From Virgibacillus senegalensis (GTDB taxonomy: Bacteria > Bacillota > Bacilli > Bacillales > Amphibacillaceae): a stretch of 64,000 nucleotides of DNA. How positions within the stretch are numbered: position 1 is the first letter of the stretch; each line of letters starts with the position of its first letter. A model generated the notes under the pieces. It did no database searches. It was not told the origin of the DNA and saw nothing but the letters and a program-made list of their open reading frames with translations. The stretch is taken from the NCBI RefSeq assembly GCF_000821245.2, contig NZ_LN611425.1, positions 1,180,924 to 1,244,923 of the forward strand, given 5' to 3'. A program made the translations under genes and the position numbers. Shown here piece by piece: positions 39,432 through 50,046 of the stretch.

Positions 39432-42400
39432 TCATTGATTTATTGTTAACAATTCTCTGATATCTGCTTCTGTTAACACCGTGCCATCGTTACCTTCTGA
39501 GGGCAGGACCTCGCCTATAAGATTCCGCTTTTTTTCCTGAAGCTCATTCATTTTCTCTTCAATTGTTCCCCGGGCAATCAGTTTGATTACTTCCACATTT
39601 CGCAGTTGTCCGATACGGTAAGCACGATCGGCTGCTTGCTCCTCTACAGCAGGATTCCACCAGCTATCATACAGGATTACGGTATCTGCACCCGTTAAAT
39701 TAAGGCCCGTCCCGCCTGCTTTCATGGAGATCAGAAAGAAATCACACTCCCCTTGATTGAACCGTTCGCCCATATCGACGCGCTCTTCTCCCGGAGTCTT
39801 GCCGTCTAAATAGAAAAAAGTCCACCCTCTATTGGTAAGCTCTCTGCTGATCAAACTGAGCATTTTCGTGAATTGGGAAAAAATCAGCACCCTTCTCCCG
39901 GCAAGCTTGGCCTCTTTTAACAGCTCCAACAGTTGCTGGAACTTGGATGAACTTCCTTTGTACCCATCAACAAACAAGCCCGGATGACAGCATATTTGCC
40001 GCAGCCTCGTCAAACCGGCCAATACCCTGATTTTATTTTTATGAAAGGTCTCCTTGTCTAAATGTTTCAGCGTGTCATGGCGCAATTTGGCCAGATAAGC
40101 TGTATAAAGTTTTTTCTGTTCAGGAAGCAGTTCCAGTGTCACCATGCTCTGGCGTTTTTCCGGAAGATCGGTAAGCACTTCGGATTTTATCCTTCTTAAA
40201 ATAAATGGTTTCGCCCTTTTGGCGACTGCATCCTTTGACAAAAAACTAAACTCTCTAAGTCCTTGGAATAAACCAGGAAACACGACGTGAAAAATGGACC
40301 ATAACTCTTCCAAATTATTTTCTACCGGCGTGCCTGTCAGCGCGAATCTGTGGGCGGCTTGCACTTTTTTGGCAGCACGTGCCGTTTGGGTAACCGGATT
40401 TTTGAATGCCTGTGCTTCATCATAGAAAACAGTGTGGAAGTCTATCTTTTCGATGGTCGTGATATCTCTTCGCAAAAGCGGATAGGAAATAACGAGGACA
40501 TCCTGTCCCTTCGCATGTTTCCAGATTTCGTTCCGCTTCGCTTTATCTCCATCAATGACTTTCACCTTCAATTCGGTTGCAAATTTGTCCAATTCGTTCA
40601 GCCAATTATAAGTAACAGACGAAGGACAAACAATGAAAGCTGGCTGTTGCTTTTCCCTGATTTGCTTTAACTCCGACTTTATAAAAGTGATTGCCTGGAC
40701 AGTCTTTCCGAGTCCCATATCATCGGCAAGAATGCCTCCAAAGCCGAAGCTTGCAAGTGTCTTCAACCACTGAAAACCGAGAATCTGATACTTGCGCAGT
40801 ATTATTGCCATATCGCCGGGCAGCTTGAATGCTGTCAAATTTGGATGTTGTATGCTGGTTAAAAACTCCCGAAATGATTCATCCACCTCTAGTAGCGGGT
40901 TGCTGTCAACTTGGTCAAGCAGTTGAAGGCTTTGTTCGAACGGAATCTTCAAGCCACTTTCTATGTTTCCCTCTCCATTTGGAAGGCCGTCGAGAAACCG
41001 GCTAATTTCTTGGAACTCTTTTGTTTCAAGGGAAAGCAGCGAGCCATTCCGCAGCCGGTAATACTTCCTTTTCTCTTCTAAAACGTGCAGCAATTCCCGA
41101 ACCTCATCATCTGCAATCCCCGTCATTTCAAACTTGTATTCAAGCCAGTTAATTCGGTCTTTATGCAGTTTCACTCTTATTCTCGGAAAAACAGGATCTT
41201 TTTTCACACGAACGCGAACCGCTGTCGTGGTGTAGACCCGGACCAGCTTTTGCAATTTGGGCAGTATATGGTGGAGGAAATCATATTCCAACTCTTCGTT
41301 GTACAAGTAATAACCACTGTCTGTTTTGGTGAACAGACTTTTCTCCATCCATTGCAGAATCTCTTTCTCTTTTTCATACTCACGAATAATAAGTGAATGC
41401 AATGGAAGCTCCCGTTCTTCAATTGGGTTAATGACTACATTGCCATAATGAAATTCCAGCCCAGCAAGCAGGCGGCTGTTGACCCTGTCTAAAAATAGCT
41501 TTGCGACAAGCGGCTTATTAGACAGACTGAGATGCCTCCCTCCGGCTAGAGAAACCTTTCCGAGATTTTTCAAACCTGGAACGACTTTTTCCAGAAAAAT
41601 GGGGAGTTGCCCATGTTCAATCGGAATCTGCTTCGTACCGAGGGGCTCCAACATCCGCTTCAGTTCGGCTAGCCGTTTGCAATCGTAAGGATCCAGCTTT
41701 ATCAGCTTCCCTTCGGCCAATGCGGTTTGGAAGGCTTCCACCAAAACGATTTTTTCCAACCCCTCAACATGAAGCGAGCCTGCCTGATTGTCTGTTTCAA
41801 GCAATGCAAAGCGCAAGGGCAATTTTTCCTCCGAGACGTCAAAACGTTCATAACGTTGACCATGGTATTCAAGCTTTACCTGTTTTATATTGGCCAGCAA
41901 CGAACAGAGCTTCTCCCACGAAGAAGATGAAATCGGCAATAATTCCTTGTCTGTATTCTCGAAAGTTTGCCTATTATCCTTGTTTAAGCCCGCTAACAGG
42001 CGAAGCACTTCATCTGCTTCATTGGAGAAACAATGGGCTAGCAAATCAACCGTTAATGACGGGGATATGTAAGCGGGTTTCCCTTCCTGCAGATTGTCTA
42101 GAAATTCCCGGATATCGTTCACCTGTATGGTTTCGACTTCTAATCCTAAAGCAAAACATTCCCCGATACCTGGACAATCGATTAGTTTACACGTAAACAG
42201 AACATCAAGCAGCTGCCGATTTTCAAAGTGGGATTGTTGTTTTCCTGGGCGCATTTTTGGCTGTTGAAAAAGGGAAACCAGATTATTTGCTAACTCCTTT
42301 TCCTTCATGTCGGAACGGAAATCATCATGTTGTTGTTTTTCAATCAACAACAGTACTGCCGCAATATGCTGGCAGTCTTTCGAAAATCCCGACAAGGAAG

Positions 42401-42608
42401 GACAACTGCAAGATGATCGTACTTCTCCATTTTCCTCCAATTCGATCGAGACGAGGAAGTCTTCCTTTCCAGCAACGACACCTTCACAGAACCTCTGTTC
42501 ATACGTAGTCAGCTTTACTTTGTTATTTCGATAAAAAGCTTCACCACTTTTAAAGGAAACCGATCCACATCTTTCTTTAATCATTTTCTTGTTTATGGGT
42601 ACTTTCAT
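39432..42608 (-). CDS. SNF2-family DNA-dependent ATPase/helicase with SWIM domain
   Basis: 1058 residues. N-terminal SWIM zinc finger (CSCPSLSGFSKDCQH, about residues 62-76), a long bacterial SNF2-associated region to about 600, then the two RecA-like lobes: motif I DDMGLGKTVQAITF, motif II DEAQ in VFYDEAQAFKN, ALTGTPVENNLEELW, and C-terminal lobe VLIFSQFTKMLSLI, GGTGLNLTGADTVILYD and QAADRAYRIGQ. Likely remodels protein-DNA or RNA polymerase-DNA complexes. Length and order match Bacillus homologues. Confidence 0.94.
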   Translation of the reverse strand: MKVPINKKMIKERCGSVSFKSGEAFYRNNKVKLTTYEQRFCEGVVAGKEDFLVSIELEENGEVRSSCSCPSLSGFSKDCQHIAAVLLLIEKQQHDDFRSDMKEKELANNLVSLFQQPKMRPGKQQSHFENRQLLDVLFTCKLIDCPGIGECFALGLEVETIQVNDIREFLDNLQEGKPAYISPSLTVDLLAHCFSNEADEVLRLLAGLNKDNRQTFENTDKELLPISSSSWEKLCSLLANIKQVKLEYHGQRYERFDVSEEKLPLRFALLETDNQAGSLHVEGLEKIVLVEAFQTALAEGKLIKLDPYDCKRLAELKRMLEPLGTKQIPIEHGQLPIFLEKVVPGLKNLGKVSLAGGRHLSLSNKPLVAKLFLDRVNSRLLAGLEFHYGNVVINPIEERELPLHSLIIREYEKEKEILQWMEKSLFTKTDSGYYLYNEELEYDFLHHILPKLQKLVRVYTTTAVRVRVKKDPVFPRIRVKLHKDRINWLEYKFEMTGIADDEVRELLHVLEEKRKYYRLRNGSLLSLETKEFQEISRFLDGLPNGEGNIESGLKIPFEQSLQLLDQVDSNPLLEVDESFREFLTSIQHPNLTAFKLPGDMAIILRKYQILGFQWLKTLASFGFGGILADDMGLGKTVQAITFIKSELKQIREKQQPAFIVCPSSVTYNWLNELDKFATELKVKVIDGDKAKRNEIWKHAKGQDVLVISYPLLRRDITTIEKIDFHTVFYDEAQAFKNPVTQTARAAKKVQAAHRFALTGTPVENNLEELWSIFHVVFPGLFQGLREFSFLSKDAVAKRAKPFILRRIKSEVLTDLPEKRQSMVTLELLPEQKKLYTAYLAKLRHDTLKHLDKETFHKNKIRVLAGLTRLRQICCHPGLFVDGYKGSSSKFQQLLELLKEAKLAGRRVLIFSQFTKMLSLISRELTNRGWTFFYLDGKTPGEERVDMGERFNQGECDFFLISMKAGGTGLNLTGADTVILYDSWWNPAVEEQAADRAYRIGQLRNVEVIKLIARGTIEEKMNELQEKKRNLIGEVLPSEGNDGTVLTEADIRELLTINQ

Positions 42609-42768
42609 AAGAGCCGCTCCTATATATCGGTGGTTGTTTGAATGATTTATTTCATTATATCATGCATTTTGTACCAGCTGGCATTTACCAATCTATTCTC
42701 CCCCTATCGCTTTTAGCCAATCCCCTTTATAATAGATAGGATGATATCAACAAGAAAAGGTGTTTACA

Positions 42769-44325
42769 ATGAGTATATTGACGGTAACTAACCTGAGCCA
42801 CGGATTTGGAGACCGGGCGATTTTCGACGATGTTTCTTTCCGCCTGCTGCAAGGAGAACACATCGGGTTGATCGGCGCAAATGGCGAAGGAAAATCAACT
42901 TTTATGAATATTATTACTGGAAAACTTGAACCGGATGCTGGAACTGTAACCTGGTCCAAGCGATCCCGTGTCGGATATCTTGACCAGCATGCCGATTTGA
43001 AAAAGGGAATGTCGATTCGGGATGTTTTACGGACTGCTTTTCAATATTTATACGACATGGAAGAAGAGATGAATGTTCTATATGCAAAAATGGGAGAAGC
43101 GGAACCCGAAGAACTCGATAAAATCATGGAGGAAACGGGACAGATTCAAGATGCCCTTACCAATAATGACTTCTATACGATCGATGCCAAAGTGGAAGAA
43201 GTAGCAAACGGACTTGGGCTGGATGATTATGGTCTCGATCGGGATGTGCACGATTTAAGCGGCGGCCAGCGGACTAAAGTATTACTGGCAAAACTGCTGC
43301 TGGAAAAACCGGATATCCTCCTGCTCGACGAACCAACCAACTACTTGGATGTCGAGCATATCGAATGGCTGAAAACGTATCTATTGGAATACGATCATGC
43401 TTTCATTTTGATTTCTCATGACATTCCTTTTTTGAATAGCGTCGTAAATGTCATTTATCACATGGAAAATCAGCAAATAACCCGCTATCCAGGGGATTAC
43501 AATGAATTTCTCCGAGTATATGAGATGAAAAAGCAGCAATTGAAAGCTGCGTACAAGAAACAACAGAAGGAAATTGCCGATTTAAAAGATTTTGTCGCCC
43601 GCAACAAAGCAAATGCGGCAACGAGTAAAATGGCTATGTCCCGCCAGAAAAAGCTGGATAAAATGGATGTCATCGAGCTGGATGCAGAAAAACCGAAGCC
43701 TACCTTTCAATTCCAAACAGCTAGAACTCCAGGGAAATATTTGGTTGAAACAAATGAACTGGTTATAGGATATGACGAACCTTTATCCCGTCCATTGAAT
43801 CTTTCGATGGAACGAGGAGAAAAGATAGCGTTGTATGGTGCGAATGGCATCGGAAAAACAACATTGCTGCGCAGCATTCTCGGTGAAATCCCTGCTGTTT
43901 CCGGTTCTGTCCAGTTAGGGGAACATCTTCATATCGGCTATTTTGAACAAGAGTTGAAGAAAGAATCACAAAATACGTGTATTGAAGAAATATGGAATGA
44001 GTTTCCGCATTTCACCCAACAGGAAGTCCGTTCCGCTTTGGCGAAATGCGGGTTGACAAGAAAGCATATTGAAAGCAAGGTACAAGTGTTAAGCGGCGGA
44101 GAAAAAGCGAAAGTCCGACTATGCAAATTGCTTAGCAAACCAACTAATCTGCTCGTTTTGGATGAGCCGACCAATCATTTGGATCCTGATGCAAAAGCAG
44201 AATTGAAGCGTGCCCTTTCCGAATACAAAGGGAGTGTATTGCTGATTTCTCACGAGCCGGAGTTTTACGAGGGAATTGTCACGGATAAATGGAATTGCGA
44301 AGATTGGACGACGAAAGTGTTTTAA
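42769..44325 (+). CDS. ABC-F family ATPase (YfmM-like)
   Basis: 518 residues with two ATPase domains and no membrane part. First: Walker A GANGEGKST, signature LSGGQRTKV, Walker B LLLDEPTNYLD. Second: GANGIGKTT, LSGGEKAKV, LVLDEPTNHLD. Between them is the charged coiled-coil linker (about 240-310) that enters the ribosome in this class. Members adjust ribosome state or protect against antibiotics; the resemblance to YfmM is from memory. Start at 42769 follows AAAAGGTG; an in-frame GTG is three codons upstream. Confidence 0.92.
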   Translation: MSILTVTNLSHGFGDRAIFDDVSFRLLQGEHIGLIGANGEGKSTFMNIITGKLEPDAGTVTWSKRSRVGYLDQHADLKKGMSIRDVLRTAFQYLYDMEEEMNVLYAKMGEAEPEELDKIMEETGQIQDALTNNDFYTIDAKVEEVANGLGLDDYGLDRDVHDLSGGQRTKVLLAKLLLEKPDILLLDEPTNYLDVEHIEWLKTYLLEYDHAFILISHDIPFLNSVVNVIYHMENQQITRYPGDYNEFLRVYEMKKQQLKAAYKKQQKEIADLKDFVARNKANAATSKMAMSRQKKLDKMDVIELDAEKPKPTFQFQTARTPGKYLVETNELVIGYDEPLSRPLNLSMERGEKIALYGANGIGKTTLLRSILGEIPAVSGSVQLGEHLHIGYFEQELKKESQNTCIEEIWNEFPHFTQQEVRSALAKCGLTRKHIESKVQVLSGGEKAKVRLCKLLSKPTNLLVLDEPTNHLDPDAKAELKRALSEYKGSVLLISHEPEFYEGIVTDKWNCEDWTTKVF

Positions 44326-44330
44326 CAGAC

Positions 44331-44367
44331 AAAAAGACTTCCCTAGTCCGATAAGGGGAGTCTTTTT
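44331..44367 (+). terminator. Terminator after the ABC-F gene
   Basis: AAAAAGACTTCCCT / AGGGGAGTCTTTTT hairpin with T tail, immediately after the stop. The stretch 44368-44553 holds no credible gene. Confidence 0.88.
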
Positions 44368-44553
44368 CATTTTCTTACTTTCGAATCGGACTCATCGCTT
44401 ATCCCTTCCTGGTAACCGGACAGTTATCATGGCTAATGCAGACTTGGGTGTTTATCAATTGAAAGGTGTAATCGGTCAAGTGTACAAGCACTAGTTCCTC
44501 AACGAAACGGATCGTTTTCATTGCCCCGGAACTCCTCTTATTGCTTTCAGACT

Positions 44554-44584
44554 AAAGAGGACTGCCTATTTGACAGTCCTCTTT
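44554..44584 (-). terminator. Terminator of the xylanase gene
   Basis: AAAGAGGACTG/CAGTCCTCTTT stem of 11 pairs with a nine-base loop, three bases after the xylanase stop. Confidence 0.8.
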
Positions 44585-44586
44585 GG

Positions 44587-45780
<1,194 letters not shown>

Positions 45781-45856
45781 TCAAAAGTTTTTTTCCAGCC
45801 CCCCTTTTTTAAACTTCAGAGAAGAATGATTTTAAAAACATTCCACCTCATTTTTT

Positions 45857-45870
45857 TGTAAGCCCTTTCA
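45857..45870 (-). promoter_or_regulatory. cre-like CcpA box at the xylanase promoter
   Basis: TGTAAGCCCTTTCA on the plus strand (TGAAAGGGCTTACA on the minus strand), 13 of 14 positions of the cre consensus. It starts at the last base of the -10 hexamer and covers the presumed transcription start. Confidence 0.7.
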
Positions 45871-45898
45871 TTATAAAATTGATTACTTTGTTTATCAA
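45870..45898 (-). promoter_or_regulatory. Promoter of the xylanase gene
   Basis: TTGATA (45893-45898), 17-base spacer, TATAAT (45870-45875) on the minus strand. It gives an untranslated leader of about 120 bases. Confidence 0.75.
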
Positions 45899-45987
45899 TT
45901 AAACGAACAAACTTTTTCTGAAAATAAATAAATGGACCTAACCACTCTCTCCTCATTCGCCTCCTAAAGAACTATCATTTCCACCAT

Positions 45988-46018
45988 AAAAAAGCAGACT
46001 GGATATGCCAGTCTGCTT
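45988..46018. terminator. Terminator of the EAL-domain gene
   Basis: AAAAGCAGACTGG/CCAGTCTGCTTTT perfect 13-pair stem with a five-base loop and T run on the minus strand. Confidence 0.9.
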
Positions 46019-46046
46019 TTAGCTTTAGATGTTCTATGCTTATCAA

Positions 46047-47261
46047 TCAGATGAGCAACGATTCGTTCTCAAAAATAAAGGCATAACGAATATCGATAAA
46101 CAAAAAGTATTCCTCTGTCAGCGGGAAACTGAATGTCCTAATCATTTCCCTCGTTTCGATATCGGAATAGATTTCGGAAAGTATGCCTCTGCTCCATGTC
46201 TTCATTTGCATCGTGTTTTCCAGAAAGTAAGGTCGGAATGCCCAGTTTGACCCTTTTTTATCTGGCTCTATTTCCCATTGTCCCTCTCTTTTTCGAAAGT
46301 TAGAGGATATCTGGTGACCATCGCTGTCACATATAAACATCCGAAAGCTCTCTTCTTCAAAATCGTTTGTCAATCCCTCGATAAAGGAATCGGCCTTTTT
46401 GGTGCCTTCCCAAAACGGAAGCAAATTTTTCACCTTTTGCTCCCAATTTAAAACGTGGTGCAAGCGTTGTTCTACTAGTTGTTTTTCTCGCTGGATGTAT
46501 TCGGAGATTTTATCCGTCACATTGACAGCTAGTACAGATTGGCCGTCCAAAGCAAATCCTGGTTTCGCCAAATAGTAGCCTTGATAGAAACGGCCGCCAT
46601 GCTTCCAGGCAAAATGCAACTGGAAATTATCTTCGATGTTTTCAAACAGTAAAGCCGCACCAATCCTACGAGCCAGCATGGACAAGGAATGCATAATATC
46701 CTGGAACCCATCTGCTTTTTGCCGGCGGATGATATTCGTGTCTATTTTTAAAATATGTGGTTCTAATTGACGAATTCGATCGATATTGGAACTTTTCGCT
46801 CCCACATGATCGACGGCAATTTGGATTCCGAACGTTTTATAGTAAAGCAACAGATGGTTCAAATTTTCAAACGCCTCATCAAAATCATGCTCCGTCACTT
46901 CGATGACAATCCGGTTCATTGCAAACCCTTTTTCTTCAAAATCGAGCAGCAATTGCAATAAATCTTCACCGTCATTAATCATCAGTTGCTTGGCATTCCT
47001 GTTAATGAATAAATAGCCGTCTATTCCGGCCTCAAGCATCTCAGTAAGAGCAATATGCAGCAGGTGTTGATCGACCTCCACTTTAAACTCTTCCGGCACA
47101 TCTTGATCATGAAAAAATGGCCCCAGGCTCTCCCACTCATCTTCATTCCTGCATCTGCCTAAAACTTCATACCCTACTACGGTATGGCGGATTGCACTGA
47201 CAATCGGCTGATAAACAGGTTTTATATCGTCTAAATTGTCCAAAATATCCAATGGATCCAT
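46047..47261 (-). CDS. EAL-domain protein (YkuI-like)
   Basis: 404 residues. EAL domain at about 10-250 (PIVSAIRHTVVGYEVLGRCR is the EAL-motif position, reading EVL; NRNAKQLM, RIVIEVTEHDFDE, IAVDHVGAKSSNIDRI, ILKIDTNIIR) followed by a helix and a PAS-like C-terminal domain (SFRMFICDSDGHQISSNF, FSFPLTEEYFLFIDIRYA), the architecture of Bacillus YkuI. YkuI binds c-di-GMP with little or no hydrolysis, so a sensor role is likely here. Monocistronic. Confidence 0.9.
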   Translation of the reverse strand: MDPLDILDNLDDIKPVYQPIVSAIRHTVVGYEVLGRCRNEDEWESLGPFFHDQDVPEEFKVEVDQHLLHIALTEMLEAGIDGYLFINRNAKQLMINDGEDLLQLLLDFEEKGFAMNRIVIEVTEHDFDEAFENLNHLLLYYKTFGIQIAVDHVGAKSSNIDRIRQLEPHILKIDTNIIRRQKADGFQDIMHSLSMLARRIGAALLFENIEDNFQLHFAWKHGGRFYQGYYLAKPGFALDGQSVLAVNVTDKISEYIQREKQLVEQRLHHVLNWEQKVKNLLPFWEGTKKADSFIEGLTNDFEEESFRMFICDSDGHQISSNFRKREGQWEIEPDKKGSNWAFRPYFLENTMQMKTWSRGILSEIYSDIETREMIRTFSFPLTEEYFLFIDIRYAFIFENESLLI

Positions 47262-47301
47262 ACGTTTCCCTACCTTCCCTTACTATTCCAATCCTTTTTG
47301 C

Positions 47302-47910
47302 TTAGGAAGCCTGTTTGGAGGAAGGTACTGGAGCAGTTGTTTTTCGCAGGATTAAGGCTGGTGCACTACTTAATACCAATACGAGCAAAATCGAACACAA
47401 AACAGCTGCACCTAATGCTGTCACTCCATTGGCAACAAGGGAAAACCAGACAGGATTCATCCCCTCGGGTGCATATTCACCCCAAAATATAAAGCCGGCT
47501 ATGAAATGCCAAAAGTAACGGGCGACACTGCCGACAAACACCGCCATAATCACCAGAAATAATGCCGATGTTTTTTTCCCTTTGCGAAACGCAGCCTGAA
47601 CAGGCTTGTAAAAAAATCCGGCAAAACCGGTAAATGCAAAAGCTACAAAATACTCGATAAAGCCTTGTAATGGGGTAAGGATGGAGCCTGCAGCATCGCC
47701 AAGCGCCACTTGCAACAGTCCCCAAATAAAGCCCGCTAACGCACTGACTTTGAATCCCCAGCGAAATGCCAGAAGAAAAATCGGCACCATGGCAAACGAG
47801 ATGGAAATCGATGGCGATAATCTGATGGAAGGCAATAAATCAAAAATGAATGCCAATGCCGCAAAAAATGATGCTTCGATTAGTGCCACTAGTCCTAACT
47901 TCTTCAACAT
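47302..47910 (-). CDS. thiT: Thiamine transporter ThiT (ECF S component)
   Basis: 202 residues with six membrane helices; LVALIEASFFAALAFIFDLLP, GFKVSALAGFIWGLLQ and FWHFIAGFIFWGEYAP are typical of ThiT/YuaJ. It captures thiamine and works with the shared ECF energising module encoded elsewhere. ATG at 47910 is chosen: GGGGAG lies upstream, and the longer open frame to 48009 runs into the TPP riboswitch. Controlled by that riboswitch. Confidence 0.93.
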   Translation of the reverse strand: MLKKLGLVALIEASFFAALAFIFDLLPSIRLSPSISISFAMVPIFLLAFRWGFKVSALAGFIWGLLQVALGDAAGSILTPLQGFIEYFVAFAFTGFAGFFYKPVQAAFRKGKKTSALFLVIMAVFVGSVARYFWHFIAGFIFWGEYAPEGMNPVWFSLVANGVTALGAAVLCSILLVLVLSSAPALILRKTTAPVPSSKQAS

Positions 47911-47919
47911 ATAAAAAAA

Positions 47920-47950
47920 CTCCCCTTTTCCAAACGAAACACCAAGGGAG
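47920..47950 (-). terminator. TPP riboswitch expression platform hairpin
   Basis: CTCCC-TT pairs with AAGGGGAG and is followed by seven T, directly before the thiT start. The 3' arm is also the thiT ribosome site (GGGGAG), so it could stop transcription or mask translation. Confidence 0.6.
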
Positions 47951-47989
47951 AACATGTATACAGACAGCAAGAACCCGATCCACCATCTT

Positions 47990-48073
47990 CCACATCCCTG
48001 CGCTAGCATTAACTAACAGGTTCTAAGGGTCAGAACGACATTGTTCACTCTCAGCTTAAAGCTCCCCTTGTGG
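47990..48073 (-). promoter_or_regulatory. TPP (THI-box) riboswitch
   Basis: On the minus strand CCACAAGGGGAGC, GCTGAGAGTGAAC, GACCCTTAGAACCTG and GCGCAGGGATGTGG occur in the canonical THI-box order, closed by CCACA/TGTGG. Controls thiT; thiamine pyrophosphate should shut it off. Confidence 0.96.
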
Positions 48074-48286
48074 TTTCGCTTATGTAATTTTGTGTTACGT
48101 TATATTTATTATAACCGATTCTGGTTCTGGTTGGTAGAAGAATGCATGCATTGATTGACTACTTTATATCGCTTTATTCAACAAATACTGAAAATGTTTG
48201 ATAAAATCACTTTGTTACCTTGTTAAAATAGAAACAGTTTAGAAAGGGAATACTGAAAATAGAGCCTATTAAAGGAGACATGAAAG

Positions 48287-49018
48287 ATGGCAGCAACTTT
48301 CACAGAAGCCGTTCAGCTGAAAGATGTATCTTATTCAGTGGACGGACAAGAGATTTTGAAACATGTGACAGGGGTTTTTCCAGAGGGAAAAATAACCACA
48401 TTGGTCGGACCATCTGGTGCTGGTAAAACTAGTTTGTTCCGTTTGATCAACGGGCTGCGAGCACCAAGCTCCGGTGATATCTTTGTACAGGGTAAACCTA
48501 TCGAGGAATACAATCCAGTAGACCTCCGTCGCAAAGTAGGAGTCGCTTTACAAAGCGCCACGATGATAAGCGGCAGTGTCTACGAAAACTTGGCCCTTCC
48601 GCTTAAATTACAAGAAAAGCAGCTTGCAGAGGAAGATGCCCAGGAGCTTCTCGACTTGGTCGGGCTGAAGGAAGACACCCTTGACCAAAACATCAAAGAT
48701 TTATCCGGAGGGCAGCGGCAAAAACTGTCAATCGCCCGTACGCTTGTCAATCGACCTGACGTTTTACTGTTAGACGAAATTACCGCTTCCCTTGATCGTG
48801 TGTCACAACAGGATATTGAAAAATTAATTGTAAAAATCAATCAAATCTATCAGACAACGATGATTTGGATTACCCACAATCTCCAACAAGCGCGAGATAT
48901 CGGCGACTATACGTGGGTGATGATTGCTGGAGAAGTCGTGGAAACAGGGGAAAGCAGTTTATTGAACAACCCTTCAACCGAACATGTCAGACAGTTTGTC
49001 AGGGGGGAGGATTCATGA
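48287..49018 (+). CDS. ABC transporter ATP-binding protein (FetA/YjkB-like)
   Basis: 243 residues. Walker A VGPSGAGKTSLF, Q loop VALQSATM, signature LSGGQRQKLSIART, Walker B VLLLDEITASLD, switch H in MIWITHNLQ. Pairs with the UPF0014 permease whose start overlaps its stop (ATGA). The E. coli pair FetAB exports iron and lowers oxidative stress; the Bacillus counterpart is YjkBA. Start follows AAAGGAG. Confidence 0.92.
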   Translation: MAATFTEAVQLKDVSYSVDGQEILKHVTGVFPEGKITTLVGPSGAGKTSLFRLINGLRAPSSGDIFVQGKPIEEYNPVDLRRKVGVALQSATMISGSVYENLALPLKLQEKQLAEEDAQELLDLVGLKEDTLDQNIKDLSGGQRQKLSIARTLVNRPDVLLLDEITASLDRVSQQDIEKLIVKINQIYQTTMIWITHNLQQARDIGDYTWVMIAGEVVETGESSLLNNPSTEHVRQFVRGEDS

Positions 49019-49776
49019 GTTACCTTACGTTGTCCCTCGCACTCATTTTTGTCGTTATTCCACTTGTATTATCAAAAGTGCTGAAACTGGAATTGGAAAA
49101 GGATACTATCATTGCATCGATTCGTTCTATCATTCAGCTGCTAATAGTCGGATATCTATTGCAATATGTATTTAATGCCGAAAACCCTATATACATCTTG
49201 TTAATGGTCCTGCTGATGATTGCAGCAGCTACGCAAAACGCCCGGCGTAAAGGCAGGTCGATTCAGGGGATTACCTGGAAGCTGATTCTTACTTTTGTCA
49301 TTGTCGAAGTACTGACCCAGGGAATTTTGCTAGGCCTTTCGATTACGCCGGCCACACCCCAATATATCATTCCGATCAGTGGGATGATCATCGGGAATTC
49401 TATGGTGCTGTCAATATTGTTTCTGAACCGGTTCACCTCAGAAGTGGAAGACCATGAGGACGAAACGGAATTGATCCTTTCCTTGGGAGGTACGCCCAAG
49501 CAAGCGATTCATAGACAGTTGATCGCTTCCATCAAGGCAAGTACCATTCCAACGATCGAGAGCCAAAAAACAATCGGGCTTGTACAACTCCCCGGAATGA
49601 TGAGCGGGCAAATTATTGCAGGGGCTGACCCGGTCCAAGCCGTCCAATTTCAATTGCTTATTTTATTTCTTCTTCTGACAACCGCTGTCGTAACAAGCAT
49701 TTTACTCGGGTACCTATCCTATCCGACACTATTCAACGAACGCATGCAGCTCGAAAAAAGCAGAATGAACGAATAA
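49015..49776 (+). CDS. UPF0014 membrane permease (FetB/YjkA-like)
   Basis: 253 residues with about seven membrane segments; IIASIRSIIQLLIVGYLL, AATQNARRKG, SGMIIGNSMVLSIL and TIESQKTIGLVQLPGMMSGQI are family signatures. ATG at 49015 overlaps the ATPase stop and is preceded by GGGGGGAGG. Membrane half of the putative metal exporter. Confidence 0.92.
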   Translation: MSYLTLSLALIFVVIPLVLSKVLKLELEKDTIIASIRSIIQLLIVGYLLQYVFNAENPIYILLMVLLMIAAATQNARRKGRSIQGITWKLILTFVIVEVLTQGILLGLSITPATPQYIIPISGMIIGNSMVLSILFLNRFTSEVEDHEDETELILSLGGTPKQAIHRQLIASIKASTIPTIESQKTIGLVQLPGMMSGQIIAGADPVQAVQFQLLILFLLLTTAVVTSILLGYLSYPTLFNERMQLEKSRMNE

Positions 49777-49799
49777 AACCGGAAAAAATCTGAACAAAA

Positions 49800-49861
49800 C
49801 CGGGGACAGTCCCTCCAGCCATGTGTCGATACCCGACCACCGCTGGAGGGACTGTCCCCGG
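49800..49861. repeat. Perfect 20-bp palindrome, GGGGACAGTCCC type
   Basis: CCGGGGACAGTCCCTCCAGC and its exact complement separated by 22 bases. It lies 24 bases after the permease stop. Each arm contains GGGGACAGTCCC-like inner symmetry. REP-like in size and placement; it may also end the FetAB-type transcript, although no T run follows. Confidence 0.8.
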
Positions 49862-49968
49862 AACCTATTCACAGCTATAACGTCACTAATCAGGGACATA
49901 CCTTGAATGTTCTTAACCCTTGTCTTATCAACATTCACTCTCTTTAAGCAATCAAATCAACCCTTTTT

Positions 49969-50026
49969 GGGGTCAGTCCCCCATCCGGAAATTGATTTAA
50001 AAAACTTCCGGTTGGGGACTGACCCC
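49969..50026. repeat. Second palindrome, GGGGTCAGTCCCC type
   Basis: GGGGTCAGTCCCC (49969-49981) pairs with GGGGACTGACCCC (50014-50026); an inner CCGGAA/TTCCGG pair follows. T run on the left side (CCCTTTTT) would serve as a terminator tail on neither strand perfectly. It lies 21 bases beyond the YkgJ gene end. Confidence 0.75.
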
Positions 50027-50046
50027 ACATCGTTCTAAATCAATCT

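Noticed and set aside
46011-46250. Plus-strand frame at the 3' end of the EAL gene
   Set aside because: Antisense shadow of the YkuI-like gene and its terminator.
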